Source: Tridacna crocea
Lineage: Eukaryota > Mollusca > Bivalvia > Cardiida > Cardiidae
DNA: 64,000 nucleotides
Assembly: GCA_943736015.1 (NCBI GenBank)
Contig: OX031070.1
Coordinates: 26,557,673-26,621,672, forward strand
Direction: 5' to 3'
Position 1 is the first letter of the stretch, and every line of letters begins with the position of its first letter. Under the pieces are notes generated by a model, which worked only from the letters and a program-made list of their open reading frames with translations, made no database searches and was not told the DNA's origin. Positions 44,481 through 55,175 of this stretch are shown one piece after another. The translations under genes and the position numbers were made by a program.

Positions 44481-44888
44481 GCACAATATATCCATTGAGC
44501 TACCCAGGCAGGTGCTAGAAATTCTAACACTTTAGTCTCCTAAAGCTAGCTGCTTGAAATAGCAGCTTGTGGAGGCGTATATTGTGATGACAGCACTTTT
44601 GTTTCACTTTTTAACCCTAAAAGACAACAAAAGTGGACACTTATAATTTTAAAGTTGTGTGAGGAATGTGTGTTCTAGATAAAAAAAACAAAAAAAAAAA
44701 AAACATGCACATCCTTTGTTAACCCAACTTTTCTACAGTTAAAATGTTTACTTAAATCAGTAAGTTATATAGTCCTTTAAAGTGTTCTGGAGGGGGAGGG
44801 TATTAAACATAAAAACAAACGAAACATTCTAGTATTTATCAGTCTATTTAGAAACTTGCAAATAAATATTTTAACTTTTTCAGGTGTT

Positions 44889-45103
44889 TTAGCTTTTTAC
44901 CACACAATCCACACTTTTAACAACCTTTAAAAAAAACTTTTGAAAACATTGTGGGAAAAGGAGAAAATGCTATTTATAAATCAACATTTTCTTTGTTTGC
45001 CATAATGTTTTCTACCCTTCCCAAAACAAAATTCAGTTTGTGAGTAACGTTTGTTTTGTCGTCTGCAAATACTTCTAAAAATTTCAATTAAGAAAAGAGT
45101 TAA
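44889..45103 (-). mobile_element. MITE A, core damaged
   Basis: ctttttaccacacaatccac at the left; TTAA 45100-45103 at the right; the core reads aaatgctatttataaatcaa. Confidence 0.7.
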
Positions 45104-45220
45104 ACAAAAGTTGATGTCAACAGCATTTAATGAGGGAAGGGGTGGGGGAAGGGGGAGTGGGGGGAAAGATGCAAATATAAGTATTATAAGTATTATAAAG
45201 ATGAACATAGAATTTGACCA

Positions 45221-45525
45221 TTTAACACACAATAAGAAATTTACTGACAGAGTTGAGGTCTTTTGAACACATAATGAGAAATGGACTCAGAGCTGATAGC
45301 TACCATTTTCTCTTTTTTCCTTAAGGTTTTTTTCCATTTTCAAAAGCAAATACCACCTTTTGATCCTTATTTTAATAATTAAAACATATTTTAAACATAT
45401 TTAAAACTTAAATAATTAAAATTAATAATTAATCACTTAATTTAAACTTATTTTAAACATATTTAAATATGTTTTCTACAAATGCTTAAAGGTGCGGACA
45501 AGTCTACATTTTTTCATGTTGTTAA
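45221..45525 (-). mobile_element. MITE A, decayed, AT-rich insertion
   Basis: tttaacacacaataagaaat at the left; acaaatgcttaaaggtgcgg at the right; an AT-rich tandem (aacatatttaaa-type) between. Confidence 0.45.
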
Positions 45526-46352
45526 GATTTTAAGCGCTTTCAAAATGCTTGGGGTGGGAGAGGGGTGTTAAAAAGAAAAAAAAAAAAAAAAAAAAAAAAT
45601 TCGCCCCTACCCTACCTAACATTTTTGGAGACGTTACCCTAAACAAACCATTTTTTTTAGGCCCAATACCCCTGCACGCAACCAGGTTAGAGAATTTATT
45701 CAAGTTGGTACACCGAAATGGTTTCCGGTCGATCAAGTCAAAAGCGAAAGTAGGAGCAAGAAAATCCCTTGCATTTTTTAATAATTTGTGCAAATATGTT
45801 GTTTTCTGTTAAAAATTATTTATCAGGCTACACTTATACTTTCTATATAGTCTAAATTCATCATTGATCACTTTATGAACTGTGAATGATGGAAATCAAA
45901 TTCGAGTCCAGATGCCCGAGAGAATGCGAATTGGTCGTCTAAAAAGCGTGTCCGTTCACTGGTCGTTGTCGAAACCGATTTTGAAAGTTATTCTGACCCC
46001 AGAAATTTGCAGAAAGTACATATAACCGCCCAGTTTGTATTTTCAGGAAATAATATCTGCCATGAAACAACCCTCGTTCATGTTCTAGACATTTTCTAAT
46101 GGTATGCCCCGATATTTTTGGTCGAAGATACAGCCACATAAAGTTTGTTGAACACGGAAGTTTTAACATAGGCTACACCGTTTGACTGTCGAAGAATGAC
46201 ACAGAAGAAAGAAATTATTTTGTCATGATAGCAAGTGCCATATAGAATGTAAGTTTGGTTTAACGACGTCTCTATTTCACATTTTTTTCCTAACAGACAT
46301 TTCTTTTTAGAAAACTTTGCACATACAAAGCTTATCGGTTGCTAGAGAACTC
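45526..46352. other. no gene seen; poly(A) run
   Basis: A 27-nt A run (45573-45599) follows a G-rich stretch and may mark an old retroposed tail. The frames around it are low complexity. Confidence 0.4.
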
Positions 46353-46797
46353 TTAACTCTTTAGTAGACTTTACCAAACAACAAAATTTTAGACTAGTCC
46401 AAATTGAAAGCATTTGCAGACGACAAAATTAGTGTGAATAAAAAATTGAAGGGGAGGGGATGAAAAGATTGTGGCGAAAGAAGAAAATGCTGGTTACTGC
46501 CAAATGTCGCAGGTACATTGTTGTGTTGTCTATCGCTAGGCTAAAGGAAATTATGATCAATGTTTGTTTCATGGGAGATTTTGGGTTGGAAAGCTGTCTT
46601 GTGCTTGCGCCGGCAATCGAGATGTTGCATTCCTTGTGTTTACAAATATATAAGGGAGTTTTTTTTTTCATATTTAATCATTTATTTTGGTTGTATAGAA
46701 CGTCAAATTCCTGTGATTTTCTCCTTTTCCCACAATCTTTCCAGAGGGCTTCATTCTCAGGTTCGTAAAAACCAGGGCTTGTTTGGGAAAGGGTTAA
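46353..46797 (+). mobile_element. MITE A, split by a foldback fragment
   Basis: TTAA both ends; the insertion at 46498-46715 sits at the hairpin centre and has removed about 12 bp of the stem. Confidence 0.8.
46498..46715 (+). mobile_element. fragment of the CACAGG foldback element, inside a MITE
   Basis: Matches the right arm of the element at 20981-25001 (atgtcgcaggtacat, gatcaatgtttgtttc) and ends exactly at CCTGTG before MITE sequence resumes. The left part is missing. Confidence 0.7.
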
Positions 46798-46900
46798 CTT
46801 GGAGAACTCATACTCTTTAGAACTGGCACCCCAATCTGAAGGGTACAAGTCCTCTGTAGAACTCGTACCCTGGATACAAATTCTCCAGAGAACTCGTACA
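46797..46900. repeat. GAGAACTCGTACC repeat block, copy 4
   Basis: ggagaactcatactctttag, gggtacaagtcctctgtaga and actcgtaccctgg, directly after a MITE A end. Confidence 0.55.
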
Positions 46901-46978
46901 TTTTTCATTTTGTCTTTTGTAAATAGAGTAAGTTATAGAATAATCAATCATCGGTGACTTAATTGTAGTAAAATATGC

Positions 46979-47576
46979 CACAGGAATTTGACATTCTATA
47001 AATTGTACATATTTTCATTTCTGTGCATTACGAAAAAAGACCAGCGGAATAAGGCTAATTATGTCAATAGAATCAACGTCCCCTGATGGGGGTTTTCCTT
47101 TATTCATACAAGTCACATATCTTTTCTTAAAAAAGAATATTGACAACTATTTTTACTAGGTGCCTCTAGAAAAATATGCAGTATCATATGATGTACATAA
47201 ATATATTTTAAAACAAAAATGAAATCGAAAGAAACTTTTTCTGCATAACTTAAAAAATAGTGACGTTAGTGAATGGCCTCCCAGATGGCATTTTTGTGCC
47301 CAAAAAAAGCTGTAAAAATTACAGATATCCCCGGTTAAAAAGTGTCTACTGAGGTATCGCCGAATGTAACAGACCTGTACAAGTTTGTCTTGTCTATTAC
47401 TAGGGTAAAGGAAATTATGATCAATGTTTGTTTAGTGGGTGATTTTGGATGGGAAAGGCTGTCTTGTGTTGTGGCCGGCAATGGAAGCATGGCATTCCTT
47501 GTGTTTCTATATATGGGAGAGATTTCTTTTTCATATTTTATCATTTATTTTGGTTAAAGAATGTCAGATTCCTGTG
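46979..47576. mobile_element. third copy of the CACAGG foldback element, short left arm
   Basis: Starts CACAGGAATTTGACATTC and ends GTCAGATTCCTGTG. Flanking AATATGC (46972-46978) and AATATAC (47577-47583) give a 7-bp target duplication with one mismatch, as in the 20981 copy. The left arm is mostly lost. Confidence 0.7.
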
Positions 47577-47981
47577 AATATACTGGTGTATCATTGATTC
47601 TCATTACTTTATGAATACTCATATCTTCGTGTATTCATATTTGCTATCAATATTTTTTGCTCACTGCTTTTCTTGGCTGCTATGAAACCTTTTACAGACG
47701 TAAACATTTCCGAGAAGCTTTCTAAGCAGAAGAAATGGGTCAAATACAGAATCAAAATGAAAAAGGTCTCATTTTATCCAAAACCATCATTTCTTTCAAA
47801 TAACTCGTCAGTTGTTTAATGTATGTACATCACAGGTTTCGAAATTCCCATATATTTACTCGCAAAATGCGGGTCAGAATTGGGAATTGCGAGTTGAAAT
47901 TTCAAGCACTTGATAAAAAACGGGAGTGCAAATTCCTGAAAGCAATTACCGAAATGGTCAAATGTGAATACAAAAAAGGTA

Positions 47982-48811
47982 CAGTCCGCTCCACATATTA
48001 CGAGATTGGTTTCAACGAGATACCGCTTATAACGTAAATCTTGCTGAATCCCGGCAGAATCCCTTCTTTTTTTCTTTTATTTCATACCGCATAGAACGAG
48101 ATCGGTTACGGCGAGATATCGGCTACAACGTAAAAATAGTCAAGGCCCCCAACGTAAATTTACCACTTTACAACGAGGTCTATTGATAAAATACGTCATC
48201 TGCATTAGTTTGTCACCATGCAAGGCAATTATCGAATAATTATCGCATTAACTTCCTAACATTAAACTACTGTCGCGTTTTGGATATGTTTGCGCCATGG
48301 GCTAAATTGATCCGTAGGTGATTAAATGTTATCACACATTTTTTTAGCAGTTTATACATGTAGCTTATGACTGACCAGTTCTGATGGATTAAATGAAAAC
48401 TTTACGCTGGTTCTTTGAGTGCGAGTTGGACATTGATAGAGCACATTTTCAAACTTAGCGAGTATTGAACAATTACTGGAGGATAAAATCAAAAACAAAA
48501 AAGGCTATCTAACATAACAGCATTCTTCAAATAAATGCATATTTAATTTTTAAAATGCTAACATTCGTGTAAATATCTCGTAAATACATATAATACATTG
48601 TACAGTAAATCGACAGAGTTATCTGTCTTTGTATACTCTTCAGAAAGAAGGTAATTAGCTACTTCCGGTGTAAACGAAAGTAAACAGTATGAAAGTCTGT
48701 ATCCTTAGGTATCTTTACGATGTTTGATTTCCGATTTGGTTATAACGAAACCCGGTTACAACGAGATAATACTTCTTGTCCCCGCGATCTCGCTGTATCC
48801 GGAGTGCACTG
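47982..48811. mobile_element. pogo/mariner-like non-autonomous element, 830 bp, TA target
   Basis: Starts CAGTCCGCTCCACATATTAC and ends, on the other strand, CAGTGCACTCCGGATACAGC, flanked by TA on both sides (47980-47981, 48812-48813). Subterminal 'ataacgagat'-type motifs recur at both ends, as in pogo/Tigger elements. No transposase frame is seen. Confidence 0.65.
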
Positions 48812-48950
48812 TAATTTGTTTTGTTCTGGATAAACATCAGCCATATTGCACTGAGAATTTACCCTTTGACGGCTGTTGATTAGATTTATATGTTGCTATT
48901 AAAGCCTCAGAGAAATTGAATTATGCATGTGGAGTGAAATTTCGCCTATT

Positions 48951-48998
48951 GCCTCAGGTGAGCGATCCAGGGCCACCATGGCCCTCTTGTTTTCTAAA
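48951..48998 (-). repeat. solo end of the gctcacctga element family
   Basis: ctcaggtgagcgatccaggg then ccaccatggccctcttg, matching the right end at 42120-42160. No core or partner end is near it. Confidence 0.6.
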
Positions 48999-49175
48999 TG
49001 TTGGCTGATATTGAGCTGTGTTTTGGTATGTAAATTTACTACCATTGCATGCACACCTATATAATAATGACAAATGATACTTATAATCCTGAAAAGGGGT
49101 CAAATACATTCGTTATAGTTTTACAAACTATATATTGCCGATAGGGAACTGGGTATTACTATGCAATACTATCAG

Positions 49176-49510
49176 AAAGCTTGTTATACCCCCCCACAAG
49201 ATAGTGGAGAGGGTATACTGGAATTGCCATGGCTGTCCATACATCCGTCTGTCTGTTCGTTGACACAAATTTGTCCTCAGCAATACTCCTACAGTTTTTT
49301 TGTGTACTGAACTTAAATTTACATACAGGGTTCCTATACATATGAAGTTGTGCATTTGCAATTTTCATGACCCTGCTGCAATTCGTTACAGAATTCCCCT
49401 TGAACTCTTTTTAACTCAGTTTTGTACTAAACCATTCTCCATTCTGTAACAAAGACCTGTTTTGTGACAAGGACCTGGTGGAGATATAATCATGAATAGT
49501 GATAGCTCTA
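49176..49510 (+). repeat. diverged repeat, tataccccc family
   Basis: The hairpin start tatacccccccac followed by gtggagagggtatactggaa, then ccattctgtaacaaagacct. A relative of the repeat at 1262-1570. Confidence 0.55.
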
Positions 49511-50068
49511 GCTCATAACTAAACAGAGCTTCAAATGTGTGACTGTCAGAAAGACACCAGTTGGTAGCAATTTGTTTCTTTAAAGGTGGGTATATAGAAT
49601 TTTCACAACACACCAAATTAAAAAATATATATGTCAATGAAATCTATATGAAAAAAACAATACAAATCAACAGTAATTAAGAATCATGAAATTACACAAA
49701 AAAAATTTTTGGTGGTATTCCCTTAAAAGGCTACGAAGCCTCTTAAGCTATTTTTAGATTTCCCACCAAAATCAAAAAAGCATTGTGGGAATGTTAAGTG
49801 ACTGCACGTGACCAGTAACTATTAAATTCCATAACATAACAAACATGTAATTATTTTCCATAATATCTAGAACTTCGGACACTGTCTTTGAAGCTCTGTA
49901 TATTTCCAGTAATAAGATGAGTGAGTTGCTCATGTAAAAATAGACTGTGTTTCCTTTCAGTGTCGACCTGGGCTGTAGCAAATGTCTAATTTATCTATTT
50001 GTCGGATGGTTTTCGACTACTGGGGTTTAATGAATGAAAATTATAAGTCTTTGGGAGTATAAGGATGA

Positions 50069-52332
50069 TTTTTAGGCCAGGGAATCCCTCTCAAGGGATT
50101 CCCTTACCTATAGGGATCGTAAGCTGCCTATTCAGACAAAAATGTTGGACGGTGTGTCTACTCTATATCGCTGAGTCCGCCAAAACAACTAGTTTCCCAA
50201 GTATATACAGAGATTACTTATCACACGGTGTGAATGCTTTCCTTTCCTAAAAGCTTTCATCTGCAAAATGCCATGGAATTGCAAGGGTATTACAATCCAG
50301 TAATAACTGACGATTGTGTGTTTTTTATCCCGTTTTTGTCATTAACACTGACCTAATAAAGGCGTAACCTGATGAACTTTGCTTTATCCGGCAGTCGTGT
50401 ATTCTTACGCGCTATATACGGTTAATATCTATAACGCTCTCTCTTGCAGTCCGGATCATTCACATTCAGGTATGGTGAGATTAACGAACGACGACTCTGC
50501 TCGGAGTTTGTCTATAACGTTGTGTTGACATTTGAACATGTATGTCACAAAACACGTCTTCGCTAAAATGAGATTGTAAATAAAGCAAACTACATATAGA
50601 ATATTGGCCCGTGTTATGTTTATCACTTTTTCCTATGTATATCGACTAAATCTAAGGTACTTAAGCGGAATGCTGGAGAAATCGGCCCCTGGAGAAATCG
50701 TCCCCAAATAAAATAAAATCGTTCCCTGGAGACGATTTCTTTGGTGAAATCGTCCCGAAATAAAATTTTAGAAAAATCGACCCAACATCAAATTTCATTC
50801 ATATCGTTAATCAAGTTGTCTATAAAAATATTTCTGAAATTTCGTTGTCTTTAGTATGTACATTATGTGTATTATATACCTTTATCCAAGAGTTATTTGG
50901 TAGTTTTGTCATTGTTTATACTGCCTATTTCACACTGATAGGATGTATTTCACACCTTTTACACCTGTCACAAATAGATTACACCTGTGTGATTCTTAAA
51001 AATGTCTTTGATTGAGTTTGATTTGAAACCAAATAAATGCTTATACATGTAATTTCTTTCTGTAGCTGTTCGCTTGTCATTTAATGTATTTTTTTCATCT
51101 CTCTCTCTCTCTCTCTACTGGTGTTATATGACATAACTGTGACCAATACCATTTAGCAGGGGCATCAGTGTCTCTGACACACATATTTCTAGTGTTCACT
51201 AGGGCTTGTGTGTATCCGAACATTTCCGGTCCATAACTTCTACAATTGTGGATGGATTTCAAAATAATTTGGCACAACTGACCTCCATCACGGTTAGATG
51301 TGCCATTTTAAACATCTGTTCAAGTAGGTTCAAGATTAAGGCCACATTGAAGGTCAATTTTTCGTCCGAATCTTAACTCCTACATTTTTGGATAGATTCC
51401 GATATAAATTAGCATAATCATATTGTTCTCCATCATGAGCAGAAGTTCCCTTTAAAACATTTATTCAGGTCCAGGGTCTAGGTCAAGCTTGAGAGTCAAG
51501 TGTCCGCGGGCTTGACACAAGTTGTCCTTGGACAACGATTATGAATTAGGATTAACGTCTTTTTATATTATGTAGATATAAGTATCGAAGCTCAAATCAC
51601 TGTGACTTGTCCGTAAAGTAGGCAAGTAAAATAGGAAAACCAAGCCTAATCGTTTTCCTAAAACAATCCAACCTTTTCACAGTATTTTATTGAGAAAATA
51701 TTTTGGCTAAAAGAGAATTTGCTTGTAACAAGCAATTCCTCCTAATTTCCCCAAAATCTTACGTTTCAATATACACGAAGAACTACTTTGGATTTTCATC
51801 TACAACTTCCTTCAAATATGACCAGTTCAAAATTTCGTCGACTTGTGGAAGGTAGAGGCAACATGACCAACTGCCATATCACTCCAATCTTTATTAATCA
51901 TTACATTTTACCTTGATATCTATCTTACATGTATTTTCATTGAAATCAATAAGAATGAATATGTTCTTGCGACATAAATGTAAAAAATAAAGTCATTCAG
52001 GACTACAAGACATCACATATCTCAAAAAATTTAGATAACAAAAGTTGGTATTGCGCCGATTGAATACGGTTCAATTTTGACTTGGGATTGTTTACAAGCA
52101 CAACAAATTACTAAGTTTTCTAAGCCATTATCAAGCACCCCATAACTGTGAGCACATGTCTAGCTCTGGCTTAATTAGTTTCTGGCTGGTGCTATCTAGT
52201 ATCAGTTCAAAATTTCCTGATAAAACCAAGAATTCCAGGGGCTTAGTGGAATCCCCTTGTATCCCTGTCTGTCTACCTGTTTATATTAATTAAAATTGAC
52301 CTCATGTGTTGTTTCGTATCCTCAATTTCCTG
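50069..52332 (-). mobile_element. hairpin-ended element, possibly Helitron-like (copy 2)
   Basis: Same ends and terminal hairpin (50080-50103) as the 27716 copy. It differs by a 52-bp stretch near 50198-50250, an 83-bp segment bounded by TCTATAACG repeats (50428-50519) and an unrelated middle (about 51100-51960). It interrupts the TTAA-flanked element that starts at 49580. Confidence 0.5.
51670..51845 (-). mobile_element. old relative of MITE A/B, third stem sequence
   Basis: Core gaatttgcttgtaacaagca then attcctcct. The flank still reads gaccagttcaaaatttcgtc. Confidence 0.5.
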
Positions 52333-52773
52333 GCCTTCAGTACTATCAGTACTTTGATTTTGTATTTTTGTCCCAAAATCTGAAGGCCCACCTTTAATTC
52401 TTTGTTTGTCTATTAAGAGCAGATCTTTAAACTAATTGACTCATATTAAGCCATATAACCAATTTTATCAATACATGTATTAATTTTTATCAACCATAGC
52501 CATTCTTTTGGCTTTATGACAAATATTACACGTGGTGGTTGCAAGATTGCATAGATAGTGATGGATAGAAAATGTAATTTTAAACTGATACTGATTTTGC
52601 ACTGGTTTGCACTTTAGATGCTACATTTTGAGGAAGGAAGGGGGGGGGGAGGGGGGTTTGGAAAGACAGGAAGACCCCTTCCCCCAGCTGGATCAGCCAG
52701 GCTAGAGTATACCCCTCCCCACCCCCCTAATGTGCAATATCAATATTTATTTACATTAAGTTTAGTTTCACTC

Positions 52774-52957
52774 AGAGCTCCAGATAAAAGGGAGTGATGG
52801 TATTATGAATCCAGTGTTTCTCTTCCAATGTTGTGGGTACTCATTAGAATTGTCTCAATGAGAGGATTCTAATGAGTACCCATAACATAGGGTTAAGTGG
52901 AGAATTACCAAAATTTTCAACTTTGAAATCAAAATCACTCCCTCTATCCAGAGCTCT
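52774..52957. mobile_element. small foldback element, 184 bp
   Basis: Outer arms agagctccagataaaaggga against tccctctatccagagctct. An inner perfect 16-bp pair (GGGTACTCATTAGAAT / ATTCTAATGAGTACCC) surrounds a 15-nt loop. Confidence 0.65.
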
Positions 52958-53248
52958 GTCACTATTGTGTGCACTCTCTATATACATACCCATTTTACTA
53001 CTATTTTCAAAGTTGTGTAATCAGATCAACTGACTTGAAAATAGGTCAGCTGTGTAATCAGCTTACATGATTAGCTCCATGTCAGTATTTTTCTTTTGTC
53101 TTTTTTTTTTTCTTCTCTTTTGTAGATTGTTGAAATATAGATAATATTTCAGAATGGTATTAAAATTTGGTATGACCAATAATTTACATCAGTAATACAT
53201 TGTTCCAAAAAGTTTTTTAAAATGTGTAAAAAGGACCTTTTGGAAACT

Positions 53249-53314
53249 GCGAAAAGTGTCGACCCTGGTCAGACTGCGCCGTTGCATAGGCTGACCAGGG
53301 TCAACACTTTTCGC
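53249..53314. repeat. 24-bp-stem hairpin
   Basis: GCGAAAAGTGTCGACCCTGG pairs with CCAGGGTCAACACTTTTCGC, extended by TCAG/CTGA, with one G-A difference and an 18-nt loop. Confidence 0.75.
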
Positions 53315-53443
53315 TTTTATGATATTTTCTGTACAAAAAGCGGTCATTCAATCTTACTGTACAATCATTTTTGAATTATCAGCTTGAATTAACCAGCACT
53401 ATCTTTGATCTGTTTACATTCTAATTGATGTACTGAATTCCCA

Positions 53444-53549
53444 GATAGTCCCTTTTTGTGTGACGTATCACAAATGGTGACTTATGAGTTGACTGATAGT
53501 CCCTTTTTGTATTACGAGTCTCAAATAGTGACTTATTAGTTGACCCTTT
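53444..53549 (+). repeat. 51-bp tandem duplication, diverged
   Basis: gatagtccctttttgt begins at 53444 and 53495, each followed by a 'gtgacttatNagttgac' phrase. Confidence 0.6.
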
Positions 53550-53564
53550 ACCTGCTTTTAGATA

Positions 53565-53858
53565 GGTCAGGAGTCGTATGTGGCTTGCAACACAGGAAAA
53601 GGGACATTCAGACATTTGCGTAAGACATTGTCTCGTATTAGCCTGCTCAGGCTAATCTGAGACAGCACTTTACGACTACATTAAATTTTGTGCTACAGTA
53701 GACTTGTGTGAAACAGAAAATTACATAAAAACGGAAAGTGCCGTCTGGAATTAGTCTGTGCGGACTGTGCAGGCTGATCCGAGATGACGCTTTACGCAAA
53801 TGTCCGAAAGCCCCTTTTCCCGTGTTGCACACCATATACGTATACGATTCCTGGATGG
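53565..53858. mobile_element. small foldback element, ~290 bp
   Basis: Arms: tgcaacacaggaaaagggac then gacatttgcgtaa on the left; ttacgcaaatgtccgaaagc then cccgtgttgcaca on the right. Confidence 0.6.
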
Positions 53859-53961
53859 GTCAAGCCTTGCTCTGACCTATATGGTGCATATAGAAATCTT
53901 ACAGGATTTTCTGAACTGTACTTTTAACCCTTAATCTACTAAAATAAAATTCCAATTTGAT

Positions 53962-54285
53962 GGGCTGAGTCCAGGTAGCTCTAGTGTGTAGGACTTTAGA
54001 ACTGGGGGTCGAGGGTTTGATCCCGGACTACAACCCCTGGCTTGGCAAATTTCTTTCCGAGGATTGATGATAGTCACTGCAACAGGATTCATTCCTCTCC
54101 AACTGCTGACCATTGTTTCGACGATGATTATGTGGGAAAGCAGCCAGTGGCTTGGAAAGAGGATTTTGCAGAGTACTGGTAAAAGAGACTACAGGGAAGG
54201 ATGGATAGGTGCACTGGCCACCTTGATATAACTTGAATAATGTTGAAAGCGGTGTAAGACATGTTACAATTGATCAATCAATTCG
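53962..54285 (+). mobile_element. tRNA-derived SINE of a different family
   Basis: Head GGTAGCTCTAGTGTGTAGGA (A box) and GAGGGTTTGATCCCGG (B box); the body contains gtgggaaagcagccagtggc; the tail has gtgtaagacatgttacaatt then ATCAATCAATT. It is a retroposed repeat, not a functional tRNA gene. Confidence 0.6.
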
Positions 54286-54363
54286 ATGGTAAAAACCTAC
54301 ATATCACTATTTCTAAGGTTTGGTTAGGGGAATAACATTTCCCAATCAAACTGTGTTAGATGC

Positions 54364-54398
54364 AAGATCAGACTGCATGTTCTGTGCAGTCTGATCTT
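54364..54398. repeat. perfect 14-bp-stem hairpin
   Basis: AAGATCAGACTGCA, 7-nt loop, TGCAGTCTGATCTT. Looser relatives (agatcaagatcagactgcac-type) lie near 8545, 9210 and 35825. Confidence 0.7.
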
Positions 54399-54463
54399 GA
54401 TATACGCTGTCCAGTAGACGTTAGTGAGTCGCACTTTAATGCCTTATTCCAATGTGAATGGCG

Positions 54464-54638
54464 TTAACTCTGTACAAAGTAACAAAATTTTAGACTTGTT
54501 AAAATTCAAAGCTGCCTTTAAAGACAATGTAGCTCAAATAATGATTTTTGTCTTTGATAGGTTAGAAAACATTATGGATTATGGATACATAATGATTTTG
54601 AAGCCCTCCTCATCAGGGTCCTTAAAATACAGGCATAT
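54464..54638 (+). mobile_element. MITE A, hairpin deleted
   Basis: Left TTAA and good E1 flank to tagaaaacattatgg, then only a trace of the right side (tcatcagggtccttaaaa). Confidence 0.65.
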
Positions 54639-54967
54639 GTCAGGGGTGTAACCAAGAAAAAGTAAATTATGTGCAAGCCAAATGCGTGCATGAACACCGT
54701 AGGTGCGAGTGGAGGTAGAGTGGTGAGTGGGGGAACGCATGAGAGGGGGGTCTTCCTATCTCGTCTTCCTCCCCCAAGAAAATTTCAATATTCAAGATGG
54801 CTCTAGAATGATTTGGAGCGACCTACGGCCTATTTTCAATTTCTTTTTACATTATGCACATGCATGGTGTGCGTAATAGAAGTTACAGCTTTGTATGTGG
54901 TAAAGATTTCATTGCTTCTTTACTGCGCCCTAAATGACCTTAGATGTCGATGTGCCATAAAACACCA

Positions 54968-54992
54968 TTCATTCATTCATTCATTCATTCAG
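54968..54992 (+). repeat. (ATTC)n microsatellite between two SINE tails
   Basis: Six ATTC units. Confidence 0.85.
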
Positions 54993-55175
54993 TGTTTAAT
55001 CTCATTTCATTTTATGCATTGGAGGTTAGTGCACCTATCCATGCCTTCCTGGCACACTATCTTTCTCAAGCTACTGGCTGCTTTCTCTCCATACCATTGT
55101 AGAGACAATGATCAGCAAATGGGAGAATGAATGTTGTTGCAGTGACTCTGATCAACCCTCGTAGAGAAATTGGTC
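54992..55175 (-). mobile_element. SINE body, opposite orientation, tail (GAAT)n
   Basis: On the minus strand it matches the body of the 53962 SINE (agagaaagcagccagtagct; ggcatggataggtgcactaa). It meets a plus-strand SINE-like 3' tail (54917-54968, atgtgccataaaacaccattc) at an ATTC microsatellite. Confidence 0.5.

Larger units (their letters stand above)
49580..52397 (-). mobile_element. second TTAA-flanked AGGTGG element, split by a 2.3-kb insertion
   Basis: Inverse orientation to the 34288 copy. Its left piece is 49580-50068; its right end resumes after the Helitron-like insertion near 52333-52397 (tcccaaaatctgaaggccca, then ccTTTAA). TTAA is present at both outer ends. Confidence 0.65.

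Noticed and set aside
45549-45812. 87-residue frame with a poly-Lys run
   Set aside because: Created by the 27-nt A run; the rest has no recognisable domain and the opposite strand is equally open.
47819-48037. 72-residue plus-strand frame with KKRECKFLKAITEMVKCEYKK
   Set aside because: No family recognised, it runs into the end of the pogo-like element, and no splice or start context supports it.
53962-54030. tRNA-like A and B boxes
   Set aside because: A cloverleaf with full stems was not apparent, and SINE body and tail follow directly, so it is not called a tRNA gene.
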